Notes: a model not told the origin generated them from the sequence alone. A DNA stretch of 64,000 nucleotides from Ruegeria profundi (GCF_001507545.1 NZ_LQBP01000001.1:248001-312000); one strand, 5' to 3'. Positions 1 to 8,819 are shown, counted from the first letter of the stretch. Program-made: numbers and translations.

Positions 1-94
1 ATCATGCAGATAATTCTGTCGTGGGACGTTAGAATCTGGCGTATAGGTCGGTCCCGAAACCACTCAGGTCGCAATCGTCACAGTAAAACTGCGA

Positions 95-110
95 CGTTTT
101 GGCCAAAACG
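95..110. promoter_or_regulatory. 16-bp perfect palindrome upstream of the corrinoid gene
   Basis: The sequence reads CGTTTTGG followed by its exact reverse complement CCAAAACG, with no central gap. It lies about 51 bases before the chosen ATG of the corrinoid protein, a usual place for an operator or the edge of a promoter. No regulator gene is next to it in the window, so the binding protein is unknown. The regulatory role is inferred from symmetry and position only. Confidence 0.4.
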
Positions 111-161
111 GAAAAAATGCCACCAAGGGCCGATGGTCCAAAAAGCTTAGGGAAACGACCC

Positions 162-860
162 ATGTCCGATGAAGAAGACATCGTCCTGTCCGAACTGAAT
201 GACGACGAACTGGTCGAACAGATGTTCGACGATCTTTATGACGGCCTGAAAGAAGAAATCGAAGAAGGCGTGAACATCCTGCTGGAACGCGGCTGGACGC
301 CTTATGACATTCTGACCAAAGCTCTGGTCGGCGGTATGACCATCGTCGGTCACGATTTCCGCGATGGTATCCTCTTTGTGCCCGAGGTTCTGCTTGCGGC
401 AAACGCGATGAAGGGTGGCATGACGATCCTCAAGCCGCTGTTGGCCGAAACCGGCGCACCACGTGTGGGCAAAATGGTCATCGGTACAGTGAAGGGCGAC
501 ATCCATGACATCGGCAAGAACCTTGTGTCGATGATGATGGAGGGCGCAGGGTTCGAGGTGGTCGATATCGGCATCAACAACCCGGTCGAAAACTACCTTG
601 AGGCGTTGGAGACTGAACAGCCGGACATTCTGGGCATGTCGGCCCTGCTGACCACGACAATGCCGTATATGAAGGTTGTAATCGACACGCTGGTCGAACA
701 AGGTCTGCGCGAAGACTATATTGTTTTGGTCGGTGGCGCGCCGCTGAACGAAGAATTTGGCAAAGCGATCGGCGCAGATGCCTATTGCCGTGACGCGGCG
801 GTTGCTGTTGAGACGGCCAAGACCTTCGTATCTCGCAAACACAATCAACTGGCCGGCTGA
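162..860 (+). CDS. Corrinoid (cobalamin-binding) methyl-carrier protein, MtbC/MttC-like
   Basis: This 232-residue protein is a small corrinoid protein of the methyltransferase type. It holds a cobalamin whose cobalt carries a methyl group between a substrate-specific methyltransferase and a tetrahydrofolate-dependent one. Residues about 15-95 form the helical cap domain and about 100-225 the Rossmann-like B12 domain. The B12 signature is complete: Asp113-x-His115-x-x-Gly118 (the His is the lower axial ligand), Ser160-x-Leu162, and Gly191-Gly192. I chose the ATG at 162 because a purine-rich AGGGAAA precedes it; an upstream in-frame TTG lies inside the palindrome and would add a non-conserved leader. 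The DUF1638 gene follows after a terminator. The methyl donor cannot be told from sequence; methylamines, betaine and related compounds are possible. Its methyltransferase partners are not in the window. Confidence 0.9.
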   Translation: MSDEEDIVLSELNDDELVEQMFDDLYDGLKEEIEEGVNILLERGWTPYDILTKALVGGMTIVGHDFRDGILFVPEVLLAANAMKGGMTILKPLLAETGAPRVGKMVIGTVKGDIHDIGKNLVSMMMEGAGFEVVDIGINNPVENYLEALETEQPDILGMSALLTTTMPYMKVVIDTLVEQGLREDYIVLVGGAPLNEEFGKAIGADAYCRDAAVAVETAKTFVSRKHNQLAG

Positions 861-880
861 ACGGACAAAAAGACTGTTCC

Positions 881-911
881 AAAGCCGTCCGGTCTGCGGG
901 CGGCTTTTTTT
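881..911 (+). terminator. Rho-independent terminator after the corrinoid gene
   Basis: AAAGCCGTCC pairs with GGGCGGCTTT (one G-T wobble) around a 7-base loop and runs into eight Ts. It lies 21 bases after the corrinoid stop codon and before the DUF1638 gene, so read-through into the latter should be limited. Confidence 0.85.
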
Positions 912-941
912 CGTGCCTGTCACGTACTATCTAAGGGGCGC

Positions 942-1604
942 ATGATGCAGCCAACTGAATTGCCAGATGATGCCAGCCTGACAACCTCAGGTTACAACTC
1001 TGATTCCCAGGGGCGGATATTGTTGTTGGCCTGCGGCGCCCTTGCGCGTGAGATTCTGGACCTGAAGCGTCGAAATGGTTGGGATCACATGGCGCTGACT
1101 TGCCTTCCTGCGATCCTGCATGTTCACCCGGAAAAGATCACTCAGGCCGTACAGGAAGCCATCGAAAAACATCGCGAAGACTACGATCAGATTTTTGTCG
1201 TCTATGCCGACTGTGGCACCGGTGGTCTGCTAGAAAAAGCGTGTACGGAGTTGGGCGTTGAGATGGTCAAAGGCCCCCATTGCTATTCTTTCTTCGAGGG
1301 GAATCAAGCATTTGAGGCGCGAGGTGAAGATGAAACAACGGCGTTTTACCTCACCGATTTTCTGGCCCGCCAGTTCGATGCGTTTGTCTGGAAGCCTCTG
1401 GGTTTGGATCGGCACCCCGAATTGCGCGATATGTATTTCGGTAACTACACGAAGCTGGTCTACCAAGCACAGATCGATGATCCAAACCTGACAGCCCGCG
1501 CCCGCGACTGTGCCGACCGGATGGGTCTGGAATTCGAGCGACGGTTTACCGGGTACGGCGACCTTGAAACCACCCTTGCCGAATGGGCGAACCGCAAACC
1601 TTAA
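942..1604 (+). CDS. DUF1638 family protein linked to corrinoid methyl transfer
   Basis: A soluble 220-residue protein with the DUF1638 pattern: an N-terminal LLACGALAREI-type motif (about residues 28-38), a central YADCGTGGLL segment (about 87-96), a PHCYSFF segment and an FTGYGDLE stretch near the C-terminus. Several cysteines sit in the conserved motifs, suggesting metal, cofactor or thiol chemistry, but no catalytic activity is known to me. Genes of this family often lie beside corrinoid proteins and MttB-like methyltransferases, and here the gene directly follows the corrinoid protein. AAGGGGCGC precedes the tandem ATGATG start. Function in one-carbon metabolism is inferred from context only. 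Confidence 0.8.
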   Translation: MMQPTELPDDASLTTSGYNSDSQGRILLLACGALAREILDLKRRNGWDHMALTCLPAILHVHPEKITQAVQEAIEKHREDYDQIFVVYADCGTGGLLEKACTELGVEMVKGPHCYSFFEGNQAFEARGEDETTAFYLTDFLARQFDAFVWKPLGLDRHPELRDMYFGNYTKLVYQAQIDDPNLTARARDCADRMGLEFERRFTGYGDLETTLAEWANRKP

Positions 1605-1616
1605 GATTAGATCCTA

Positions 1617-2027
1617 TCAGGCGTTCTCTTGCGCGACCTCGCGGATGCGTTCGATCATAGCGCGCAATCCGTTCGAACGCTGCGCAGACAGGTGGTCGTT
1701 CAAGCCCAAACGCGCCAGCTCACCTCCTGCGTCGACCTTGGGGACCTCGCTAACCGGTAAACCGTTGTACAACGACCGCAAAACGGCGATCAGCCCTCGC
1801 ACGATCAAGGCATCACTATCGCCGTCGAACCGAAAGACACCACCTTCGATGATTGGATGCAACCAGACTTGACTTGCACAGCCGTCAACCTTGGTTGCAG
1901 GAACTTTGAGCGCATCGTCCAATGGATCCATCGCCTTGCCCTGCTCGATGACATGACGATACCGATCTTCCCAGTCCTCCAGGAACTCAAAATCCTCGAC
2001 GATTTCTTCAAAGGCAGGTGTTGCCAT
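1617..2027 (-). CDS. sufE: SufE cysteine desulfuration (sulfur acceptor) protein
   Basis: A 136-residue SufE family protein. SufE takes persulfide sulfur from the cysteine desulfurase SufS and passes it to the SufBCD scaffold during Fe-S cluster assembly in the cytoplasm. The acceptor cysteine is Cys50 in VDGCASQVW, the family hallmark, and the length is normal. It is a lone gene here; sufS and sufBCD are not in the window. It converges with the DUF1638 gene, with only 12 bases between stops. Confidence 0.93.
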   Translation of the reverse strand: MATPAFEEIVEDFEFLEDWEDRYRHVIEQGKAMDPLDDALKVPATKVDGCASQVWLHPIIEGGVFRFDGDSDALIVRGLIAVLRSLYNGLPVSEVPKVDAGGELARLGLNDHLSAQRSNGLRAMIERIREVAQENA

Positions 2028-2166
2028 GTTGCGGCGATCCTTTCATTGCAACCACAATTGTGAACTATGCCGCCGAACTATGCCTGTCCACCCCTTTGCG
2101 TGGCTTTTCAATCAGCGGAAAGTGCGATAACCCGTTGCAGGACTTACTGCTCTGGACGTTGAGACC

Positions 2167-2694
2167 ATGCAAAAATCGTTTACTGTTCTCTTGGTGGCCA
2201 CGCTAACCCTTTCTGCCTGCAACAGTTGGAGCAACTCTCGGGCGAACCCGTCTAATTGGTTCGGGTCCAGCACGTCCACGGAAACGGTGGATACAGCCAC
2301 CTATGATCCAAACGCCCTTGTGCCCGAAGTGTCAGAGGGCGGAGGTCTGTTTTCCCGACCAGTACCTGAGGACACCAGTGTTCCGATCACACGAATCGAT
2401 GAGCTGCGGATTGATCCGACGCCTAACGGAGCGATCATATTTGCGTCAGGAACCGCAAGCCGGCAAGGGGCATACGACGCCCGGCTCGTTCGCACTGAGA
2501 ATGAAGAGAATCAAGAGAACGGGGTCTTGGAGTTTGTCTTTCGCGTAACCTACCCCGAAAGAGCGACAAATCAGGGAACCGAACGCTCTCGCATGATCTC
2601 GGACGCCATCAACATCAGCAAGGACGACTTGCAAGCCACCCGCTTGGTGCGGGTTGTCGGGCAGCAAAACACACTGGAGTCGCGGCGCCGCTAA
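2167..2694 (+). CDS. Conserved Rhodobacterales lipoprotein of unknown function
   Basis: A 175-residue secreted lipoprotein. The N-terminus has a short basic start, a hydrophobic stretch and a lipobox ending LSAC, with the acylated Cys at residue 18. A low-complexity Ser/Asn/Thr linker follows, then a domain of about 100 residues that includes a FRVTYPERATNQG segment. I recognise it as a protein type conserved in related genomes but know no function. It is convergent with rnd, six bases from stop to stop. No enzyme motif is visible. Confidence 0.75.
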   Translation: MQKSFTVLLVATLTLSACNSWSNSRANPSNWFGSSTSTETVDTATYDPNALVPEVSEGGGLFSRPVPEDTSVPITRIDELRIDPTPNGAIIFASGTASRQGAYDARLVRTENEENQENGVLEFVFRVTYPERATNQGTERSRMISDAINISKDDLQATRLVRVVGQQNTLESRRR

Positions 2695-2700
2695 ACAGAG

Positions 2701-3858
2701 TTACAGGGCAACAACCCTGACGTTTTGTCCTTGGGCGGCCAATGCGATTTTACCTTCACACAGCTTCAAGGCATCCTCGCCGAACACTTCGAACCGCCAT
2801 CCTGACATCGAGGGCAATTCACGCTCACCCGCAGCAATCTGATCCAGTTCCGAACTGGTGGCAATTAGCTTTGCCGCCACGCCTGAGCTTTCGGTTTTCG
2901 ATTTCAACAGCACCCGCAGCAAGTCTGCCAAGGCCGGGTTTACCTTCAACTTGTCGCGACTGTTGTCCACCTTGGGCACTTGATCTGCCGGACAGTTCAA
3001 ACCCTTATCAATGGCGGCCAGAATCCCTTCTGCAATCGCGCCTTTTCGCGCCTCGCGTAACAACAGGCGTGAGCCGCCCAGATCAGAAGGCGTTCTGGGC
3101 TTGGTCGAGGCCAGCTCGATCAGCGCATCATCTTTGAACACCCGGCTACGGGGGATATTGTTATCCTGGGCATACGCCTCGCGGAACTGGGCCAATTCGC
3201 GTACCACGGCGAGAAACCTGGCGGAATTTGTGCGTGTTTTTACACGCTTCCACGCATCCTCGGGGCGGATGTCATAGGTTTCCGGCTGGGTCAGCGTCCG
3301 CAATTCCTCAGCCACCCAATGACTACGCTTCGTTTTTTTCAGTTGCGCTGCGAGATGTTCATAAATCTGGCGGAGATGCGTCACATCAGCCAGGGCATAG
3401 CTTTTTTGCGCATCCGTCAGCGGCCGCCGCGACCAATCCGTAAATCGCGACGTCTTGTCGACACCCTGCTTGCAGATTTTGCGCACCAGCGTCTCATAGC
3501 CCACCTGTTCACCAAAGCCGCAGACCATGGCAGCGACCTGAGTGTCAAACAGCGGCTTGGGAAAGATGCCCGCTTCGACCCAGAAAATTTCAAGATCCTG
3601 ACGCGCGGCGTGGAAAACCTTGACCACATCCTCGTTTTTAAACAGCGCGTAAAGCGGATCCAAAGAAAGCCCCTCGGACAGGGGGTCCAGCAAAACCGCG
3701 CTGTCTTCATCACTGGATGGAAACGCCAGTTGCACCAGACATAGCTTTGAGTAGTACGTCCGTTCGCGCAGGAACTCGGTGTCTACGGTGACATAGTCAT
3801 ATTGCGCCGCGGCCTTGCAGAAATCGGCCAGCTCTTGCGTGGTTGTAAGGGTTTTCAT
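2701..3858 (-). CDS. rnd: Ribonuclease D
   Basis: A 385-residue 3'-to-5' exoribonuclease of the DEDD superfamily, which trims tRNA precursors and other structured RNAs. All exonuclease motifs are present: Exo I VDTEF (Asp and Glu), Exo II FHAARQDLEI (Asp) and Exo III YALADVTHL (Tyr and Asp, the DEDDy type). The C-terminal half carries HRDC-like helices. The frame stays open 49 codons upstream, but the family begins at MKTLTTTQEL, so I place the start at 3858. It follows purN on the same strand after 115 bases and may share transcription with purMN. Confidence 0.93.
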   Translation of the reverse strand: MKTLTTTQELADFCKAAAQYDYVTVDTEFLRERTYYSKLCLVQLAFPSSDEDSAVLLDPLSEGLSLDPLYALFKNEDVVKVFHAARQDLEIFWVEAGIFPKPLFDTQVAAMVCGFGEQVGYETLVRKICKQGVDKTSRFTDWSRRPLTDAQKSYALADVTHLRQIYEHLAAQLKKTKRSHWVAEELRTLTQPETYDIRPEDAWKRVKTRTNSARFLAVVRELAQFREAYAQDNNIPRSRVFKDDALIELASTKPRTPSDLGGSRLLLREARKGAIAEGILAAIDKGLNCPADQVPKVDNSRDKLKVNPALADLLRVLLKSKTESSGVAAKLIATSSELDQIAAGERELPSMSGWRFEVFGEDALKLCEGKIALAAQGQNVRVVAL

Positions 3859-3973
3859 ACGCCGTACTGTTCTTGCTTTTGTTTTCAGCGGTTGGAGGCA
3901 GTTCTTTGCCGTACCCAACCGTAGTGCGGACCATAGGACGATTATGACAGGAGTGTAAATCACCCTGAGAGTT

Positions 3974-4570
3974 TCAGGGCAGCAACACCGGAGTCCGGTC
4001 TCCATTGGCGTATCGGCGCAACACTGCGGGATAAAGCTTGTGTTCCCAAATCAGAACCTTGGCGGCAAGGCTTTCAGCAGAGTCGCCTGCTTCAATCCTG
4101 ATCCGCGCCTGTCCCAGGATCGGGCCGTCATCCAACGCCGCTGTGACCTCGTGAACCGAACATCCGTGCTCCGTCTCACCGGCCTCGATAGCGCGGGCAT
4201 GCGTGTTGAGGCCCTTGAACTTTGGCAGCAGTGACGGATGAATATTCAACATCCGCCCCTGAAATCGAGAAACAAAGTCTCCTGTCAGAACCCGCATGAA
4301 TCCCGCGAGGCAAATAATGTCAGGCTGCGCCTGCTCCAGCGGTTTCAGCAATTCAGCCTCGAATGCCGCACGGTCGCCCTTGAAGGGGCGGTGGTCCACG
4401 GCAGCCGTTGGAATTCCGCGTGCGGCGGCCTTTTTCAACCCACCTGCCTCAGCATCGTTCGACAGCACCAAACATGGCCGCGCCGGGTGGTCGCCTACCA
4501 TGCTGTCGACCAGCGATACCATGTTGGATCCGCCCCCTGAAATCAGGATCGCAACGCGTTTATGGGTCAC
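3974..4570 (-). CDS. purN: Phosphoribosylglycinamide formyltransferase (GART)
   Basis: This 198-residue enzyme transfers a formyl group from 10-formyl-tetrahydrofolate to glycinamide ribonucleotide, the third step of purine synthesis. Visible motifs are the phosphate-binding ISGGGSNM near the N-terminus, [16 protein letters not shown] with the catalytic Asn and His, and ALDDGPI with the catalytic Asp. Its ATG overlaps the purM stop as ATGA, so the two are translationally coupled. Full length, nothing unusual. Confidence 0.96.
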   Translation of the reverse strand: MTHKRVAILISGGGSNMVSLVDSMVGDHPARPCLVLSNDAEAGGLKKAAARGIPTAAVDHRPFKGDRAAFEAELLKPLEQAQPDIICLAGFMRVLTGDFVSRFQGRMLNIHPSLLPKFKGLNTHARAIEAGETEHGCSVHEVTAALDDGPILGQARIRIEAGDSAESLAAKVLIWEHKLYPAVLRRYANGDRTPVLLP

Positions 4571-5613
4571 AACAATTGGCCTGTGTATGCCACACCAGGC
4601 GTTTCTGTAACGGTGCCAATGCGGGCAACGGTTTCACCGGCTTCGGCCAGCAGGACGGTTAGTTCGTCAGCACGCTCTTCGGAGCAAACAACGATCATGC
4701 CGACGCCGCAGTTGAAGGTTTTTAGCATCTCGGTCTGGTGGATGCCGCCGGTTTCGGCCATCCAGCGGAAGACGGGCGGCAGGTCCCAGGCATTCAGGTT
4801 AATCGCGGCCCCCATCCCTTCGGGCAAGACGCGCGGCAGGTTCTCGGTCAAACCGCCCCCGGTGATATGAGCCAGCGCATGCACCCCCCCTGCCCGGATC
4901 GCCTGTAGCACTGGCGTTACATACAGCCGTGTCGGCGTCAGCAATGCGTCACCCAAAGCCCCATCGCCAAAAGGCGACGGCGAGTCCCAGTTCAACCCGG
5001 AAAGATCAACCAATTTACGGACCAGAGAATAGCCGTTTGAGTGCACTCCGTTTGAGGCAAGCCCAAGCAGGACATCACCCTTTTGCACGTCCGCCGGCAA
5101 ATGCGCCCCGCGCTCCATCGCACCAACCGAGAACCCGGCCAGATCAAAATCACCATCCGGATACATGCCGGGCATCTCAGCCGTTTCACCGCCGATCAGG
5201 GCGCAGTTCGATTGCACGCAGCCCTCGGCAATACCTTCGATGATCCGGGCAGCGGTATTCGTGTCCAGCTTACCGGTTGCAAAATAATCCAGGAAAAACA
5301 GGGGCTCTGCGCCTTGACAGACCAAATCATTTACGCACATCGCAACAAGATCAATGCCCACGCCATCAACCACGCCGGTGTCGATAGCGATTCGCAGTTT
5401 TGTTCCCACACCATCCGTCGCGGCAACAAGAATCGGGTCTTCGTATCCCGCAGCCTTGAGATCGAACAGAGCGCCAAATCCGCCAAGTCCGCTCATCACG
5501 CCCGCCCGGTTCGTCCGTTTGGCCGCAGGCTTGATCCGGTCGACCAGAGCGTTCCCAGCATCAATATCGACACCTGCATCCGCATAGGTGATTCCGTTCT
5601 TGCCAGTTGTCAT
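4567..5613 (-). CDS. purM: Phosphoribosylformylglycinamidine cyclo-ligase (AIRS)
   Basis: A 348-residue ATP-dependent AIR synthetase that closes the imidazole ring in purine synthesis. Typical segments are [14 protein letters not shown] at the start, [24 protein letters not shown] and [12 protein letters not shown] place the start at 5613, where GAGGGGCTGG gives a good ribosome site and family length is met; the frame is open 61 further codons upstream to 5796, but that stretch matches no purM extension I know. First gene of purM-purN, possibly with rnd. Confidence 0.95.
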   Translation of the reverse strand: MTTGKNGITYADAGVDIDAGNALVDRIKPAAKRTNRAGVMSGLGGFGALFDLKAAGYEDPILVAATDGVGTKLRIAIDTGVVDGVGIDLVAMCVNDLVCQGAEPLFFLDYFATGKLDTNTAARIIEGIAEGCVQSNCALIGGETAEMPGMYPDGDFDLAGFSVGAMERGAHLPADVQKGDVLLGLASNGVHSNGYSLVRKLVDLSGLNWDSPSPFGDGALGDALLTPTRLYVTPVLQAIRAGGVHALAHITGGGLTENLPRVLPEGMGAAINLNAWDLPPVFRWMAETGGIHQTEMLKTFNCGVGMIVVCSEERADELTVLLAEAGETVARIGTVTETPGVAYTGQLL

Positions 5614-5967
5614 GTCCAGCCCCTCATGAATGGTTCCCGCGCGGGTTAGTCGATTGTGAAGCTTGTTGCAACGGTCAGGCTTGACGCGGCCATCCACCGT
5701 GATACGCAAATCCCTCAGGCGGACATGCAGCACAAATGGTCTGAGCAATGCGCTTAAAACGATTTGGTTGAGGTTCTTGCCTTTTTTGGTGGGCATACGT
5801 CCGCTGATTGGTTGATCCTGTCGACAAGCAAAAGGCTTTGAGACCGGGAAATCGACGAACTTCTTACTAGCCCGATTGACAATGGAGGGGCTTGCAAGAA
5901 AATTCGATCAGATCGATCGATCACCCTTGGCGTCGCGGCAACATTGCTGTAACCAACGCCTGCTCCT
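5614..5967. other. Intergenic region between purM and the CAT tRNA
   Basis: About 350 bases without a convincing gene. It must hold the purM promoter (minus strand) and the tRNA promoter (plus strand). A small GATC-rich cluster lies near 5905-5922. The purM reading frame stays open to 5796, but the extra codons look non-conserved. I could not assign clear -35/-10 elements. Confidence 0.4.
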
Positions 5968-6041
5968 GGGGGATTAGCTCAATTGGTTAGAGCAGAGCGC
6001 TCATAACGCTTTGGCTGGGGGTTCAAGTCCCTCATCCCCTA
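5968..6041 (+). tRNA. tRNA with CAT anticodon, probably tRNA-Ile2 (lysidine type), otherwise tRNA-Met
   Basis: A full cloverleaf can be drawn. The acceptor stem GGGGGAT (5968-5974) pairs with ATCCCCT (6034-6040); the D arm is GCTC/GAGC; the anticodon stem GAGCG/CGCTT encloses CTCATAA with anticodon CAT at 6002-6004; the T arm GGGGG/CCCTC encloses TTCAAGT. The CTCATAA loop and the TTCAAGTCC T arm resemble tRNA-Ile whose C34 is modified to lysidine by TilS, but elongator Met cannot be excluded by eye. No CCA is encoded. Confidence 0.88.
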
Positions 6042-6220
6042 GGTGAGCAGCCATTGAAAACAAGGGGGGTTCGCTAAGGAATCATACATCACCTTGCTGC
6101 CAGTAACCATCTGTCTCGATTGGGCTTTATGAATTCCAGCCTTTTCATAAGGTGTGGAGCGAATCGAATCCTCGTTCCGCGGTCCCATCCGCTGATGCGG
6201 CGAATCTACCGGAACAGCGC

Positions 6221-7540
6221 CTAGCGACCGATGATGATATCGGCGCAAAGGCCGCCCAAACGCTCACTTTTGCTCAGGCGCAGTACGCCCCCATGGGCGC
6301 GCGCAATGTCCGAGACGATCGCAAGGCCCAACCCCACGCCGCTACCCCTGTTCTGATTGCGCGCGGGATCAAGGCGCGAGAATGGCTTGATCGCCTCAGA
6401 CCGTTGTTCGGGCGGGATGCCGGGCCCGTCATCTTCAACGCGGATGCGCATGGATTTTGGCGTTATAGACAAGCTGATATCGGCGCGTTCACCGTAGCGG
6501 ACTGCGTTTCCGATCAAGTTTTCCACGGCGCGCCGCATCGCGGTCGGACGCAGCGCAATTGTGCCTTCCCCCTCGACCGAAACAAGGGCAACCACATGCC
6601 CTGCTCTGCATGCGTCTTTCACGATTTGCTCAATCAACGCTATCGGCTCAACGGTTTCCGGGGACCCTTCGGTTGTCCCCTGCGAAAACTCAAGAAACGA
6701 ATCCAACAGTAGCTGCATTTCGTCAACATCTTGCTTCAGGGGCGCGGCTTCGTCCTCGGGCAACATCGACAAGCCCAATTTCAGACGCGTTAGCGGCGTG
6801 CGCAAATCATGGCTGACACCGGACAGCATCATGGTCCGCTGCTCCATCTGGCGTTCGATACGAGCGCGCATGTCCAGAAAAGCGCTGCCCGCGGCGCGGA
6901 CCTCAATCGCGCCGCCGGGCGAATACGGCACCACCCTACCCCGACCGAAAGCTTGCGCAGCTTCGGCCAGCCGTGTGATCGGACGCAACTGATTGCGCAT
7001 ATACAGGAAAGAAATTGTTGTCATGACGACCGCAAAAAACACCATTGTCACGATCAACTGATGCGGCGCCGCCGGGGACAGCCGACGGCGGTCAAACTTC
7101 AGTTGCAGCAATCCAAGATCAGTATTGATGTACAACCTTGCTTCCTGACCGCTCGGCAAAGCCACCCCCTCGATATCGGGCAACAATGCCCTCAGGTCGG
7201 CCTCGACCCGCGGCGCGATAAAATCATACCAGCGACGCTGCCCGATCATTGGTTCTTCGTTGATACCGAGGAAACTGGCTGTCATGGACAGCGACTGCAT
7301 ATCGGTACGCGCAGCCGCCAGGGCCTCTTGCTGCGTTTCTGCGCCCTCCATCACGCCCACAACCAAAAGAACTTCCCGCGACGCTGCGCGGGTCATTTGT
7401 TCGGTGACGTCTTCCAGGTGTTTTTGCAGAAATGCGATCCCGACTACCAGCAATACAACAACCACCGGCAGGACCAGTATCAGCGCAGCGCGAGCATAGA
7501 GGCTGCGCGGCATATAGGGTTTGAGCCAATCCGCGGACAT
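6221..7540 (-). CDS. EnvZ-like sensor histidine kinase
   Basis: A 439-residue membrane histidine kinase. Transmembrane segments lie at about 17-38 and 160-180, around a periplasmic domain of about 120 residues. A HAMP region (about 181-235) precedes the H-box SGVSHDLRTPLTRL, with His244 as the phosphorylation site. The ATPase domain has an N-box ENLIGNAVRYG, G1 DDGPGIP and G2 GSGVGLGLAI. The build matches EnvZ/OmpR-type kinases answering to osmotic or envelope cues. No response regulator is adjacent: the upstream neighbour is a divergent metallo-hydrolase and the downstream side is a tRNA, so the partner is encoded elsewhere. Confidence 0.88.
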   Translation of the reverse strand: MSADWLKPYMPRSLYARAALILVLPVVVVLLVVGIAFLQKHLEDVTEQMTRAASREVLLVVGVMEGAETQQEALAAARTDMQSLSMTASFLGINEEPMIGQRRWYDFIAPRVEADLRALLPDIEGVALPSGQEARLYINTDLGLLQLKFDRRRLSPAAPHQLIVTMVFFAVVMTTISFLYMRNQLRPITRLAEAAQAFGRGRVVPYSPGGAIEVRAAGSAFLDMRARIERQMEQRTMMLSGVSHDLRTPLTRLKLGLSMLPEDEAAPLKQDVDEMQLLLDSFLEFSQGTTEGSPETVEPIALIEQIVKDACRAGHVVALVSVEGEGTIALRPTAMRRAVENLIGNAVRYGERADISLSITPKSMRIRVEDDGPGIPPEQRSEAIKPFSRLDPARNQNRGSGVGLGLAIVSDIARAHGGVLRLSKSERLGGLCADIIIGR

Positions 7541-7584
7541 GCGCTAAACCTAACGGGCTGTTACGACAAGAGAAAGAGCGCAGA

Positions 7585-8499
7585 ATGCAGGCTCCTGACG
7601 ATTTCAACCCACCCACTGGCGCTGTTATAGACCTTGCGCCGGGTTTGCGGCGAATTTTGGCCCCGAATCCATCCCCGATGACATATCGCGGAACCAACAC
7701 ATATCTGCTGGGCGCAACCGAACTTGCCGCAATCGACCCCGGACCGTTGAACGAGTCGCATCTGAGCGCGATTCTGGATGCGGTCCAGCCCGGTCAGCGG
7801 ATCAGCCATATCATCGTCACACACAGCCATCTGGATCATTCGCCCTTGGCGCGTCCACTTGCCGACCGCACCGGAGCACCGGTTCTGGCCTTTGGCGGGC
7901 CCGACGCCGGACGCAGCGAAGTTATGGCGGGACTGGCGCAGAACGGGCTAGCGGGCGGAGGTGAAGGCATTGATACCGCTTTCCGCCCTGATATCGAACT
8001 GTCAGACGGCGCGCTCATATCTGGTGAGGGCTGGCAGCTTGAGGTGATCCATACGCCCGGTCATCTGGGCAATCACATCGCTTTGGGTTGGGGCGATATC
8101 TGTTTTACCGGGGATCACGTGATGGGATGGGCCAGTTCGCTCGTCTCGCCCCCGGACGGCGACCTGACCGATTTCATGACAGCCTGCCACCGCCTGCGTT
8201 CACGTGATTGGTCGGTCTTTCACGCCGGGCATGGCGCACCGATCACCGAACCTGGCGCGCGGTTGGATTGGCTAATCAATCGCCGCCTGACCCGCGAGGC
8301 GCAAATCTTATCAGCGCTAGAGGATCACCCCGGTACAGCCAGAGATTTAGCCCAGAGAATCTATGTAGAGACTCCAGCCGCCCTGTTGCCAGCCGCCGAA
8401 AGAAATGTTTTCGCTCATCTCATCGATTTACTTGGAAAACATCAGGTCTCAGCACAAGGACAGCTTTCGGTAAACGTCGAATTTAAAAGGCAAACCTGA
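7585..8499 (+). CDS. MBL-fold metallo-hydrolase, LACTB2-like
   Basis: A 304-residue metallo-beta-lactamase-fold protein. The metal site is visible: THSHLDHS (HxHxDH), a later HTPGH histidine, TGDHVMG with the bridging Asp, and a final HAGHG. Residues from about 225 form a small winged-helix-like tail (the LACTB2/glyoxalase II-like group), which in relatives helps bind the substrate. The substrate is not evident; RNA, thioesters and lactones are all handled by this fold. It starts 44 bases from the divergent histidine kinase gene. Confidence 0.88.
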   Translation: MQAPDDFNPPTGAVIDLAPGLRRILAPNPSPMTYRGTNTYLLGATELAAIDPGPLNESHLSAILDAVQPGQRISHIIVTHSHLDHSPLARPLADRTGAPVLAFGGPDAGRSEVMAGLAQNGLAGGGEGIDTAFRPDIELSDGALISGEGWQLEVIHTPGHLGNHIALGWGDICFTGDHVMGWASSLVSPPDGDLTDFMTACHRLRSRDWSVFHAGHGAPITEPGARLDWLINRRLTREAQILSALEDHPGTARDLAQRIYVETPAALLPAAERNVFAHLIDLLGKHQVSAQGQLSVNVEFKRQT

Positions 8500-8538
8500 A
8501 CCGTCATAAGTTTTTTGCGAAATCGTCACTTTCCCCTC

Positions 8539-8567
8539 TGGACGGGAAAAATCGGGATTGTTATACG
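8539..8567 (+). promoter_or_regulatory. Promoter of the first tRNA-Asn gene
   Basis: TGGACG (8539-8544) and TATACG (8562-8567) are separated by exactly 17 bases and end nine bases before the tRNA. The same two hexamers, the same spacing and the upstream CCTC recur before the second tRNA-Asn gene at 15978-16006, which supports these as the real -35 and -10 elements. Confidence 0.75.
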
Positions 8568-8576
8568 CCCCTCAGT

Positions 8577-8651
8577 TCCGGCGTAGCTCAGCGGTAGAGC
8601 AGTTGACTGTTAATCAATTGGTCGTAGGTTCGATCCCTACCGCCGGAGCCA
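8577..8651 (+). tRNA. tRNA-Asn (GTT), copy 1
   Basis: Acceptor TCCGGCG pairs with CGCCGGA. The D arm GCTC/GAGC is present, the anticodon loop CTGTTAA carries GTT at 8609-8611, and the T loop is TTCGATC in a CTACC-type stem. The discriminator G is followed by an encoded CCA (8649-8651). The sequence is identical over all 75 bases to the copy at 16018-16092. Confidence 0.97.
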
Positions 8652-8819
8652 AATTCCCCCCGCTATTCCATTGAGCTGCTTGCAAACTATTTCTTGCCCC
8701 CAACACGGGCAACTTCGTCTGCAGCTTTAGAGGCCGCAAAGCCTTTGCAGATGGGGATTGTGACGGATAATCTATCCGGCGCGTTTCCTTGGCTTCGCTT
8801 TGGTCAAATTGGTTTTTGC

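Noticed and set aside
147..923. 258-codon minus-strand open frame opposite the corrinoid gene
   Set aside because: Shadow of the real plus-strand gene, which has a full B12-binding signature; the minus frame has no family resemblance.
5905..5922. Cluster of overlapping GATC sites upstream of the CAT tRNA
   Set aside because: Short and simple in sequence; no sign of an origin or methylation-linked switch around it.
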